Source: Manis javanica (taxonomy: Eukaryota; Chordata; Mammalia; Pholidota; Manidae). Taken from it: 64,000 nt of DNA. The translations under genes and the position numbers were made by a program. The stretch is from contig NC_133169.1 in the NCBI RefSeq assembly GCF_040802235.1, forward strand, positions 43,531,034 through 43,595,033, read 5' to 3'. Shown here piece after piece: positions 23,301 to 33,910 of the stretch; position 1 is the stretch's first letter; each line of letters begins with the position of its first letter. The notes under the pieces were generated by a model. It was not told the origin of the DNA and searched no databases. It saw only the letters and a list, made by a program, of their open reading frames with translations.

Positions 23301-24119
23301 GAGGTGACTCCTTTGTGGATGAGAACGCTCCCTTTTCCCCCACTCCTCCTTCTGTTCCGTCTGCCGAAAATGCCTAGCACTAGGTACCTCGTGACTCTGG
23401 CACTCTGCCTTCTTAGGGAAGTCTGGGTGATGACCCACACTTCCTAAGAAATTCTGACTCGTATACGAGTTTCCACAGACCACCAAGGATCATCGGGGAT
23501 GCCCTTTGTCTCCTTGTGGTCTGCTTCCAGTCCGAGGATCTCCGTTCGTCTTCCCCTGTTTGTCTCCTTCTCTGTCCTTTAGCCACAGGAGCCACCTCAT
23601 CCCTCCCTGAAAGTTCACCTCTTGAATGCCTGCTTAAGCATCTGGCTACCCTCTCCCTGACGCCTGATATAAAACCAAAACTTCTTCGTAAATATTGCTC
23701 CCAAGATTGGCAGACATACCCCCTAGACAATAACAACCAATGGCCTGCAGGGGGAACTCTTGATCCTAACATCACTCACGATCTTTTTAACTACTGCCAG
23801 CGCCTGAAAAAATGGAAGGAGACTCCCTATATAGAAGCTTTCCTCCTCCTCCTCTCCCCGCCCCCTCCCAAGTTCTCCTAGCCTGCAAGCCACTGCCCCC
23901 GCAGAAGCCTCCCGTTCACTCCCTTCCCCTTCTTCTCCTACAACAGCCCTTCTCCCTTCCTCCACCACCATCTCCTCCCCCATCTCACCTCCTCTGCCTT
24001 CGTCCCCCACAGATTAAGCCTGAGCCTTTCAGCCCCCCCTTTAACTAGGTCCCAGGGGCCTCCTCTGTCTTTGCCCTCATCACCTGTTTCTCCCCTGTTA
24101 GGGACTGCCTTTGTCTTCT

Positions 24120-24585
24120 CACATGTTTGTAGGGAGAATGGGAAAGCACCTTCCCCCATGTCTGAAAGCAGCATGGGAAAGCACAAGCTTGAGAACAACC
24201 GGTGCAGTCCTTGGAAGTTATCTGTCCACAAAAACATATCTTGTCCTCGAAGACAAGCCAAGACTTCTCACTCTGAAAATAGGGAGACCTTGAAGATGTG
24301 TAGAAACACCGCCCCTGTTTCTAGCTATGCCCTTCCCCCACTTGCCGATGTGGCAGGAATAGAGAACAACACATTCCATAAGCAAGTAACCGGAGCCCTG
24401 CTGTAGCTCAGTTAGTAGAGCATGGAACTCTTAACCTCAGAGTCATGAGTTCAAGCCCAACTAAAGCAACAGAAGCAAGCAGCTGGGCTGCAGGCTGGCA
24501 ACACCTGGGTCTAATTCTATCTTTATTTTCTTTGCTCCCCTTCTGCACTTCAGGACCTGCCTCACTAGGCAGGGCTAGACCGCGT
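24120..24585 (+). other. stretch of about 0.5 kb interrupting gag, of unclear origin
   Basis: Between the Pro-rich linker and the capsid lies sequence with no gag-like frame, which includes the tRNA-like segment. Proviral sequence at 24002-24062 recurs in diverged form at 24588-24650, flanking it. This could be an insertion, or an expansion of the linker with later decay. Confidence 0.45.
24395..24468 (+). tRNA. tRNA-Lys(CTT)-like pseudogene inside the provirus
   Basis: 74 nt with a D-arm TAGCTCAGTTAGTAGAGCA, anticodon loop CTCTTAA (anticodon CTT) and T-arm GTTCAAGCC at the proper spacing. This closely resembles mammalian tRNA-Lys-CTT. Both Pol III promoter boxes are recognisable. The acceptor, anticodon and T stems each carry mismatches, so it is probably not a working tRNA. 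It is on the same strand as the provirus. A tRNA-derived SINE head is the alternative. Confidence 0.7.
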
Positions 24586-25610
24586 CACTCCCCCACAGAC
24601 TGAGCCAGAACCCTTCAGTCCCCCTCAGACTCAGTCCCGAGAGCCTCCCAAAATTATCACCCCCCTCTGGGAGGTAGCTTGATCCGAAGGCATCGTGCGC
24701 GTTCACGTCCCTTTCTCCTTAAAAGATTTAGCCCAACTAGAGAAATGCCTAAGTTCCTTTTCCACTGATCCCATGACATACATCAGGGAGTTTCAATAGA
24801 CCCTCCAGTCTTACAGCCTCACACATCATGACATTTTCATGCTCCTGGCCAATACTATCCTCCCTGAAGAGCATAGATGAGTTTGAGACTACCGAAACCC
24901 ACAGGACTGACCCCACCTATCCCCCTGGTCCCACTGCTGTCCCCGAACAAGACCCACACTGAGATTATAACACCGCCATGAGACTCCGCTCTCGAGATAT
25001 TTTTGCCTCTTGCTTAATAGCAGGTCTGAAAAAGGCAGCTTGTAAAGTAGTCAATTTTCAAAAGCTCCAAGACATAATTCAAAAGATAGATGAAATCCCC
25101 TCCAAGTTCTTAGACAGACTCACTCAAGCCCTATTACAGTATACCAGCCTGGACCCAGAAACACCTGAAAGAAGACATGTACTTATGACATACTTCCTAA
25201 CTCAAAGCTACCCCAACATTAAAGCTAAACTCAAAAAGTTAGAACAAGGCCCCACTACCTCACAGACTGAGATCCTAACAGTGGCCTTTAAAGTCTTCCA
25301 TAACCGAGAGGAGGAGAAAGAATGCCGTAAACAAAAGGCTGATCAGGCCAATTTCCAAATGTTGTCCCAGCTGATAAAACCACAACCTGGGCGCCCCTCT
25401 ACAAACAAGCGCCCCCCCAGGAGCTTGTTTCAAGTGTGGAAAAGAGGGACATTGGTCAAGGGCGTGCCCCTCCCCCAAATCTCCTACCACCCCATGCCCC
25501 AGATGCCACAAAAAGGGCCACTGGGGGTCTGATTGCCCAACCACCCAAAGGGGAGGCTGGACGAACAACCCCCATCCTAAGCCCACCGTAGTGGGGCTGG
25601 CAGAAGAAGA

Positions 25611-25904
25611 TTGATGGGGCCTGGGGGATTCTTGCCGGACCATTTCCATCAACAGGAGCCCAGGGTTACTTTAACAGTAGACGGTCGCCCCATCTCCTTC
25701 CTCCTAGACACAGGAGCCACCTTCTCAGTCTTGCGAGAATACTGGGGCCCTACCATGCCTGCTATTACTCCTATAGTCAGGGTAAGAGGTAAACAGACTT
25801 TCCCATTAAACTCCCCCTCCCCCCTTAATGCACAATCCAAGATAATCCCATACCTTTCTCCCACTCCTTCCTGGTTATACCCCAGTGTCCCATCCCTTTA
25901 CTAA
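25611..25904 (+). pseudogene. pro: retroviral protease, broken
   Basis: Aspartic protease that matures Gag and Pol. The catalytic motif DTGAT is intact at 25707-25721, in a hydrophobic context. The frame is one base off the nucleocapsid frame and ends at 25904, inside the domain or just after it. A frameshift at the gag end or a ribosomal frameshift could explain the offset. Confidence 0.85.
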
Positions 25905-27360
25905 GATGGGACATCCTTTCCCTCCTCCACGTTTCCATAACTATATCCACTCCCACAGCCCCCAGTACTCCCTTTCTGATGGCCCTCATAGCCAACGACC
26001 CCCCTCTACCAAATGAAAGCTCCGGTTCTGCCCTCATACACCCTGTAAATCCCCAAGTTTAGGACATTACAAGCCCCTCCGTGGCCCTATGTCCCCCTGC
26101 CTCTATCAAATTACGTGACCCCTCTCAGTATATCTGTCAGGCCCAATACCCCCTAACCACTTCAGCCCTCATAGGCCTCCAACCCATCATTCAAGATCTC
26201 TTAAACAAAAATTACCTCAGACCCACTCACTCCCCATTTAATACCCCCATATTAGCTGTTAAAAAAAACCAACAGATCTTTCCGCCTTGTCCAAGACCTT
26301 CGCCTCATCAACATAGCCGTTGTCCCTATCCATCCCTTAGTTCCAAATCCATACAGCCTTTTATCGCAGATCCCTGCCTCGGCTTCCCACTTCTCAGTCC
26401 TAAATCTCATAGACCCATTTTTCTATCCCTCTAAGCCCCTGCTCCCAAGATTTTTTCATCTTCACCTGGACGGACCCATACACAAGACATTCTGAACAAC
26501 TCACTTGGACAGTTTTGCCACAAAGCTTCCCTGATAGTCCCCATATTTTTAGACAGGTCCTAGCTCAGGACCTCAAACAGTTTCATCATGATCACTCCAA
26601 GTCCACCTTATTATAATACATGGACAATCTTCTACTCTGCAGTCTCTCGTGAGAACAGTCTCAACTTGACACTGCCTCCCTACTTAACCTTCTAGCGTCC
26701 AGAAGTTACCGAGTATCCCCCGTCAAAGCTCAAATCTCTTCCCCTCCTGTCACTTACCTCAGATTCCTTCTATCTCAACAAAGAAAGTCCATTACCTTAG
26801 ACAGAAAATAGCTCCTCTCTGACCTGCCCATTCCCAAAACCAAGACAGAAATCCTTTCCTTTCTAAGCCTGGCTAGATATTTTAGAGCATAGATCCCTAA
26901 CTTCTCCCTGCTCCCTGTTGGCAAGACCCCTATACGACCTCAGCAAGAGCCCCCCTAAAAAACCATTATCCTCCTCACCCCGACACTCCTTCATTAAGCT
27001 CCGTCAAGCCCTTGTAGAAGCCCCAGCTCTCCATCTTCCTGATTTGTTGAAGCCCTTCTCATTATACATTCATGAGAGGTCCAGTCAAGCTCTAGGAGTC
27101 CTAAGCCAATATTATGGCCCATCCTTTGCCCCAGTAGCTTATCTCTCCAAGCAATTAGACCCCACAGTTCGGAGATGGGCCCCCTGCCTACGAGCATTAG
27201 CCACTAGACAGCTCTTGCAGAAAGAAGCTCATAAACTGACATTCAGGGCGCCCCTTACAATTCTGTCCCCACATCACCTAAAAGATCTCTTAACCTACAA
27301 AAGTTTACAGACTCTCCCTCCCTCCAGACTCCTAACCTTACTGTCCTCTTTCCTCCAAAA
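25905..27360 (+). pseudogene. pol: pol remnant: reverse transcriptase and start of RNase H region
   Basis: Reverse-transcriptase fingers are readable in 26081-26270. The catalytic box near 26617-26628 reads YMDN instead of the usual YxDD and follows a TAA (26614-26616). The connection region reads in 26918-27350. Many stops and frameshifts intervene. The RNase H catalytic part and integrase are absent: the sequence passes from the connection region directly into an env-like leader at about 27360. Confidence 0.85.
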
Positions 27361-27379
27361 TCCCGTTCACCCCCTTTGC

Positions 27380-29106
27380 CATCCATACCCGAATCATAAC
27401 TTTTTCCTCCTTTACTGCTGTCTCGCTTTTTTCCCTCGTTCCTATTATCTTCCCTGCCACCCCAGGCTCCTTTGTATGGTGATTCAAAGTCAGCCAGACT
27501 TACACACAGCATCAAACAAAAGTTACTGCCCTCATTGCCACACCAGACTGCCCTCTGAAAAGCTGCTCTGAGCCTTTATACCTCCACTTTCCTCCCTCCA
27601 CTGAAGTGTTCACTAGCAGCTACCCTTATTCTCCCTATGTCTGCTTCCTCTATGACCAAAGACAAGCCTATTGCAGGTGATGGCCAGACACCTACAAGAG
27701 ATGTCCCTACTGGTCTTGTGCAATTCACTACATGAGTAACTTCCAGTACCCACAGTATTACTCCTCCAACCGTTTCATGAAATATCCCAACGGCTCATTC
27801 TCCTTATCAATCCCAGATCCCTGGGACTCTTGATGAGCTGCCAGAGTCACAGCCTCAGTTTACTATTGGGGGGGGAGGTCCTCGACCCCCCACGGTACCC
27901 TTCATATCTCTCCAAAGTATGTTCCCTCTCATTCCCAGATCTCTCAAGTTGCATCAGGTAGCAGACATTCCAAAAAAGTCATTATCCAAACTCTTGACGG
28001 TGCCTCTTCATCTTCTTATCCCCACCCCTCTTCCCATTTCTCCTACTCTTCATTACAGCTCATTCAAGACACCACCATCTTTCTCAACCACACCGTTAAC
28101 ACAGCCAATTGTTTCTTGTGTGCATCACTACAGCGCCCACTGCTGGCCGACGTGCCCCTTAATATTTCCAACTACTCCTTCCATGCAGAAAGACAACCCC
28201 TCTGCCCCCTGGCAGACATACCCCTATGGGAACCAGAATACGCAGATAATCTCACCATCCACCACTGTGTAGGCCCAACTCCACCCCCCCTCCAGTGCAC
28301 TTCACTGCCTCTCTATCTACACCCCTACCTCCGGCTCTAAGACTTTTACGCAACCGGGACACTTCTTTTGGTCTAATGGCAGTCTTTTCAACTCACTGCC
28401 TCTCAACTCTGATACACCCTGCATTCTCGTCACCCTAATCCCACAGTTAACACTTTACAGCATGGCAGAATTCCTTGAGCTCCAACCTCCCTTGCCCTCG
28501 CGCACAAAAAGAGCTGCTTTCCTTCCCATCATGGTCAGTAGCTCTTTGATTAGCTCAGCCATTGGGGCAGGATTTTCGAGAGAAGCCTTGAGTCACTCTC
28601 TATAGGCAGTTAGAAATCTAAACGCCAAACTTGAGGGAACCCTGACATCCACTGCCGATTCTCTAGCCTCTCTCCAAACACAAGTCACTTCGCTAGCTAA
28701 AGTCACCCTTCAAAACCGGTTGCCCCTAGATCTGCTTACAGCCAAGAAGGGCAGCACCTGCATCTTCCTCTGAAAAGAGTGCTGCTATTACATCAACGAA
28801 TCCGGCATTGTAGAAACTAACATCACCAAACTCACCGACCTTGCCTCCAGCCTCCACTCTGCTTCCAATTCCAACCCATTCTCTTCAATACTAACAAACC
28901 CCCTCCTCACCTGGCTCTGGCCCATTGCAGGCCCCATAATAATCATTCTTCTCGCCTGTCTCTTCTTACCCTGTATAATAAAGTTCATCAAATCCCAAGT
29001 TGGAAAAATCTCTAATCAAGCTTTCAACCAGCTTTTACTCAGGAACTACCAGCTTCTGGCCACAGAAGATCCCTCACCCTCACGTGACCTCCTCACCACA
29101 TGCTGA
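27380..29106 (+). pseudogene. env: env, broken (surface and transmembrane subunits)
   Basis: The envelope mediates receptor binding and fusion. A hydrophobic leader lies near 27395-27480. The surface subunit has the CFLC motif (28110-28121) typical of covalently linked gamma-type envelopes. A furin-type RTKR site lies near 28502-28513, followed by a hydrophobic fusion-peptide-like stretch. The transmembrane subunit has a CX6CC motif (28759-28785) and an anchor near 28910-28985. It ends in a TGA at 29104-29106. In-frame stops include a TAG near 28602 and a TGA at 28771-28773 within the CX6CC motif. The surface part has several frameshifts. It cannot make an envelope as it stands. Confidence 0.9.
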
Positions 29107-29378
29107 GATGGACCCCTCTCTCCACTGGAAACTGTTCCTGGAAACAATAGCCGCAGATGCCTGGCTCCTGACACCCATATCCTCTTGGACAACCTATGGT
29201 TACAGGGAACCTTCATTGATTTCCAAACCTGAAGAAGTCCACATCTACTCATCCTTACTGTGGGGAGTCCTATCAACCAACCTTTTCCTCCCAATCCTCA
29301 AGCCCTCACTCCCTTCTCTGCCCCTGTTCAGCAGGAAGCAGCCAGAGAGAAAGCAACGTCCACAACCCCATAGAGGAG

Positions 29379-29389
29379 AAAGGGGGGAA
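29379..29389 (+). promoter_or_regulatory. polypurine tract
   Basis: AAAGGGGGGAA-type purine run directly before the 3' LTR, the plus-strand DNA primer of retroviruses. Confidence 0.9.
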
Positions 29390-29638
29390 TGAACGGCCCC
29401 CACCAGTAAGATGGCAAACTTCCGGCTTCTCTTCAGGGTCCTCGGTTCCCGCCGGCGCCACCTGAAGCCCAATCACCTCTCGCTCCCTTCCCAATCCCAG
29501 CACCTAGCCAACAGCCATCAGCCCCATAGAAGTGACACCTCAATCAATTCATGCCCCTTCCTATATGACCCAGCACCTTTCCCTAATAAAGCGCAACTCT
29601 CCGGTGAATTGCTGCTATGTGTCGCTCCTTTCCTTTCA
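29390..29638 (+). repeat. 3' LTR
   Basis: 249 bp, TGAAC...TTTCA, with AATAAA at 29585-29590. About ten substitutions separate it from the 5' LTR. TTCAC follows at 29639-29643 as the right target duplication. Confidence 0.95.
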
Positions 29639-29770
29639 TTCACTGTGGTTTTGATTTAATATTTCCCAGATGATTAGTGATGTGGAGCATCTTTTCATGC
29701 ATCTGTTGGCATCTGTATTTCTTCTTTGGAAAATATCTGTTCAGGTCATCTGCCCCTTTTTTATTTGTAT
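29639..29770 (-). mobile_element. continuation of the L1 interrupted by the retrovirus
   Basis: Resumes the minus-strand ORF2 tail that broke off at 22643, starting with the duplicated TTCAC. It fades into a (TTGG)n-like stretch near 29778. 29770-29994 holds no recognised feature. Confidence 0.8.
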
Positions 29771-31635
29771 TTTGTTTGGTTGGTTGGTTGGTCTTGGTTT
29801 GGAGTTGCTATGTCAGAGATGGAGGCTTATTCTAGTCCTTAGCTCTTGTAGTGATGGAGACTATGACCCTCTTCACCCCCTCAAGGGGAGCAAGAGACTA
29901 GAGGCTGCAGGAAGCAGTGGGGGAAGTTTACTGGCAGGCAGATACACTCCACACACATTTAACTATCTGACAAGTTTCATGTTCCAAATTAGAATAAAAC
30001 TGTGTTAAATCCAATAAATCATATTGAGGTTAACCATGGTATTGAGGGTAATGATAGAAATCACATATCAAATATTGGGTGAAACGTAATGCCATATAAT
30101 TAAAATAGTAAAGGTCAAAGTGTTCCTACTGAAATATATATGAGTGAATATATGGCTCAGATTGGAAAATAATGTCCCAGAACTCAGGATATTTGCCCAC
30201 TGAAAATTTCCCAGTGTCCCTAACAATAGTGTATTTCTATACATTCCTCCACTCTTTAAAACCAAATTTCAAAAACTCAGTGCTGTTAAAAAGCAGCTGA
30301 AAATTGCTGCCCAGCAAGCAATGCTATACAACTAACTAATCTTTTTCCTCAGACCTCTCATGAATTTGAACAATAAAAATGACTGAATAGCTATTCAAAA
30401 CTGATTTTCCCCTCTCTGTTCCATTAAATGTCTAAACCGTTCTTACCCACAACAGTCAACCTGCTCTAAGTGCCGATCTGCTTGCAATATTTCCATGGAA
30501 ACTTAAGCTAAAGATTTTCAGTAGTTTTTAGTCTATACATACAGTATGAAATACACTTTAATATCCAATTTAATATACGAAAGTGTATTAGAAGTAGTGT
30601 TAAAAGTCAGCTTTAAGTTGTGAAAAGAAATTTTAATTGGCAAAAATGAAACTTTCCTCAGTAGAGTATTAGTTATAACAGAATAACAAGAATTAGGGGA
30701 AAATCAGGAATTAGGGAAGTGATTGAAAACACTCAGCAAAGAAAACTCAATCTATTTTTCATGTAATTTTGAAAGTCCAATAAAACTAAAACCGCTAATG
30801 AAAGTATATTAATCTCTTATTTATTTGTAATATAACAATGAATAAATGCAAAAATATTCTGCAAACACAAATTTTTAGCCAAATTGTAAAAATGTTGAGA
30901 ATATAGATTGTGAGTTTGTTCTTTTCAATATTCCTTAACTTCAGTTTCACAGTAGGCATACCTGCTTCTACCAGAAATTCTGATTTAAAAAACACTTCTG
31001 TGGACAAGGGTTTTCTGTGTCTGCTAGTTTTCTCTCACAACTGTGATTGACTGTCACACATTCTGTGGTTTAAAAACATTTTATTATTGTTGTACAGCAC
31101 TGCCATTTATTGACCAAGGTAGGTCACACTGTGCTAAAAACCAGGAGAACATGGCCTGGCTGCATTCCTTGCTGGTGGCCTAGTGGAAATCCATTTCCAT
31201 AAACTGCCAGCCCTCTAGAGTCTGCCCACATTCCTTGGCTCATGGTCATCATCCATCCTGAAAGCCAGCAATTTAAGACCATTCTTCCATTGACATGTTT
31301 CTAACTGACAATGGCTAAAAACGCCTTCCACATTTATGTTTATATGACTACATTAGGCACATTGTGAAACTCCAGTAAAATCTCCACATCTCAGTCTCCT
31401 TAGTTTAACCACACCCTCAAAGTCACATTAGCCAAACAAGATATCATATTCACAGGTGTCAGTGCAAACAAAATCACAGTTGATTAATAATCATGAACCT
31501 TATTCTGGTATCTTTAAGTAAAATAACACATCATTTAATAGAGTTATTAAAGTATTTACACTAGGTCACAAAATCCTTATGAACTTTGAAAAATAGAATT
31601 TAATCCTGCTACATACTAGTTTTATTGTTTTTCCC

Positions 31636-32539
31636 CTAAAACCTGTAATGATAAATTTTCCATAGAATCTTCTCCAAAGCTGGCTTGATTTCCTTGTTTC
31701 TTAGGCTATATATGATGGGATTCAAAGAAGGAGGCAATACAGCATAAACACAGTCAGCATAAAAATCTACAAGATGTGGGGAATCAGGAACAGGCTTCAG
31801 ATAGGCACTGGTGGCTGTTATATGAAATGTCATCACAACTATGAGATGGGGCAGGCAGGTGGAGAAAGCTTTTGACTTCCTTTGTAATGACTGCATCTTG
31901 AACACTACAAACTAAACAGCAAATTCCAAATATGACACCAGATACTATAGTAACATCAATGGTAATGTGTGTTTTTGAGCAAGAAACCTTCAGGAGGGAG
32001 GGCACATCACAGAAAAACTGAGGGACTTTTCTGGAGTCACAAAAAGACAAAGAAAATGTTCCAGCTGAGTATAAGACCCCAAAGAGACTACCAGTGCACC
32101 AGGAGGCAGCCGTCATCCTCACACAGACAGCCTTGCTCATGATGGTGCCATAGTGCAGTGGGTGACAGATGGCCACATAGCGATTATAAGACATGCCCGT
32201 GAGAATGGACAGCTCAGATGCTGCAAGGTGAGTCACCAGGAAGACCTGTGCTACATATGTTGGGAGAGAAATGAGGCTCCTGTGGGTTAGAGAGTCCAGA
32301 ATAAGTTTTGGAACTGTGACGGAAATGAGACAAGCATCAAGGAATGATAAGTTCCTCAGGAAGAAGTACATGGGGGTGTGAAGACAGTGGTCCAAGGTGA
32401 CAAGGATGATGATGATTAGATTCCCCAGCAAGTATGGGACATAAATGAGCAAGAACAGAAAGGCATGTACAATCTGGAGCTCCCTAGAGTCAGAGAATTC
32501 CATGAGGAAGAATCCCGTCACTGCTGTGAGGTTGGTCAT
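31636..32539 (-). pseudogene. olfactory receptor pseudogene OR-B, OR14-like, nearly intact
   Basis: A full-length OR frame with an N-glycosylation site (NLT) at the start. TM1 has LLGNL, then LHTPMYFFL before TM2, MSYNRYVAICHPLHY at the end of TM3, FFCDVPSLLKVSC in the second extracellular loop, KAFSTCLPHL before TM6 and LNPIIYSLRN in TM7. The start is ATG at 32537-32539; an upstream in-frame GTG is not a credible start. Compared with OR-C, about 29 nt are missing in TM5 near 31905-31910, which shifts the frame. No other break is seen. The usual DRY aspartate is Asn (32183-32185), also in OR-C. The OR14 assignment is by motif similarity. A sequencing error is possible but less likely for a deletion this long. 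Confidence 0.88.
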
Positions 32540-32804
32540 GTCCTCCACTCTGTTCACCTGGTGTGGGACAAGAGAAGGTAAGGACTCCTGGCAGTTTCTT
32601 GCTAAGTCTTCAAGGCTTCCATCAGTACGTATTTATTTCTATTAGAATTAGCTAGTCTGTGTTTATAACACATCCCCAGGTTTACTCTTTCTAAGTGCAT
32701 GTTAGCCTTATGAACCTCTCACTGGTTCACTCTCAATATGCGACAGAATTGCATATACATTGAATGAGCTGAATTGGTAGGAAACATGCTATTCAAGCTG
32801 TGTA

Positions 32805-33479
32805 GCAAAGCTCAGGCTGGAGGAGACCCCCGCAAATCAAGGGCCTTCACAGCTGGTTCCCCTATTACCCACCCTGATTTTGTAATTCTCCATTATACTA
32901 TTGGCTTTGCTTTTGCTTGCATTTTTGCCAAGGGCTAAGCTAACCTTTGATAAGCAGCATGGAAAGGAGGAGAACATAAACTTCCCAGAAGCTTTTCAGG
33001 ACAGTGCTTCTGAAGAATGGAACATGCAGGGGCCAGATGGCTATCTTGGCATGGAATACCCAACCCTGCAGGTCGTTAGTCAAACACTGACCACCCTCTC
33101 CACCAAAGTGGGAATGTCCCCCTTTTTTGCAATGCTAGTGAAATTAGTGATGAAGAGTTCTATAGGAAAATTAGAGAAATAGAGTTATGGGAGAATACCA
33201 AATGGAATAACCATGTTAGTCAGCAACACCATGAAAAGAAAAACTCCCCATTTAGTCCCAAAAGTTATGGGACCATGGAAACCCATATATTATACATCAG
33301 GGAAAATTTGGTATCCGCCTAGAGGAAAGAGAAATATGTATAGAATAGGGAAATTTATTTTGCTGCCTACTGTGCCCTATGAAAGGGTGTATGATGAAGA
33401 TATAAATTTATGGTTTTAGATTGATTATAAATTTATTAAAGCCTCTAGAAATATAAATGATAATACCTGCCTAGCTAAC
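32805..33479 (+). mobile_element. internal fragment of a class II (betaretrovirus-like) endogenous retrovirus
   Basis: Sequence upstream of the LTR at 33480 contains two short open stretches (32901-33182 and 33213-33419). The second is aromatic- and basic-rich and would fit part of an envelope, but I cannot assign either. The 5' part of the provirus is gone. It is treated as the same insertion as the LTR because both are plus oriented and contiguous. Confidence 0.45.
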
Positions 33480-33910
33480 TGTGGCAGTGGGTGACCTGTA
33501 TGTCACCCTGAGCTGATAGACTCTATAGTCACTGCTACATGCTGCATGCTTCTGCAGTCATGCAGTCACATGCATTACTTAGAAACTGCTTTGCATAGAA
33601 ATGAGAGACAAAATAGAGTACATGTTACTGAGAAATTTTAGGTCAAGGAACAGGAAAAAGTCACCTGTCTGACACTTAGCTAACGACGTATAGATCAGAA
33701 GGAAATAGAAAGAAAAAGCTTGCCTATGCTTGTTAATCAAGAGTAAATAAAAAATAATCATATCTTTGTGAAAAATGGTATAAATAAAGATGTCATCCAC
33801 ACTTTGTCTAGGGACCCCCTCCCACTGACTCTGCGTCCTGTCTCTCCACGCGTTGACTCTGTCCTGCACCTTCGGGTATCCCAGCCGTCAGCTGGAGCTG
33901 GACTCCGGCA
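33480..33910 (+). repeat. class II-type LTR (3' LTR)
   Basis: 431 bp from TGTGGCAGTG to CTCCGGCA. An overlapping TATA-box and polyadenylation signal, TATAAATAAA at 33779-33788, and a C/T-rich U5 are both usual in betaretroviral and IAP-like LTRs. No primer site follows, so it is the 3' copy. The flank after it returns to unit B sequence at about 33912. Confidence 0.7.

Larger units (their letters stand above)
23516..25614 (+). pseudogene. gag: gag, broken
   Basis: Gag forms the retroviral core. The matrix-like part (about 23516-23860) is readable, with a basic and aromatic segment followed by a Pro-rich linker (23850-24060). The linker is interrupted by an unrelated stretch of about 0.5 kb containing a tRNA-like sequence. 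The capsid C-terminal part, with the major homology region, reads in 24978-25430. The nucleocapsid has two CCHC knuckles (about 25427-25545) in the frame one base shifted from capsid, so a frameshift lies near 25420. A TGA ends this frame at 25612-25614. No convincing start ATG is seen for matrix. Confidence 0.85.
22644..29638 (+). mobile_element. class I (gammaretrovirus-like, ERV-F/H type) endogenous retrovirus
   Basis: A 6,995-bp provirus with two 249-bp LTRs, a primer site complementary to tRNA-Phe, gag with two CCHC knuckles, protease, part of pol, env and a polypurine tract, all on the plus strand. A hand comparison of the LTRs finds about ten substitutions (about 4%), so it integrated well after the host L1 decayed. 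Every gene is broken. The C-terminal part of pol (RNase H catalytic region and integrase) is missing altogether, which explains the short length. The tRNA-Phe primer and gag/env layout fit the ERV-F/ERV-H group. The exact family would need a search. Confidence 0.95.

Noticed and set aside
23723-24010. Minus-strand Gly/Glu-rich frame
   Set aside because: It is the antisense of the Pro-rich gag linker. The low-complexity composition explains its openness.
32769-32774. CTGAAT as a 6-bp target duplication for the class II LTR (matches 33911 onward)
   Set aside because: The left match lies within unit B sequence that also exists in unit A and is not adjacent to the retroviral fragment.
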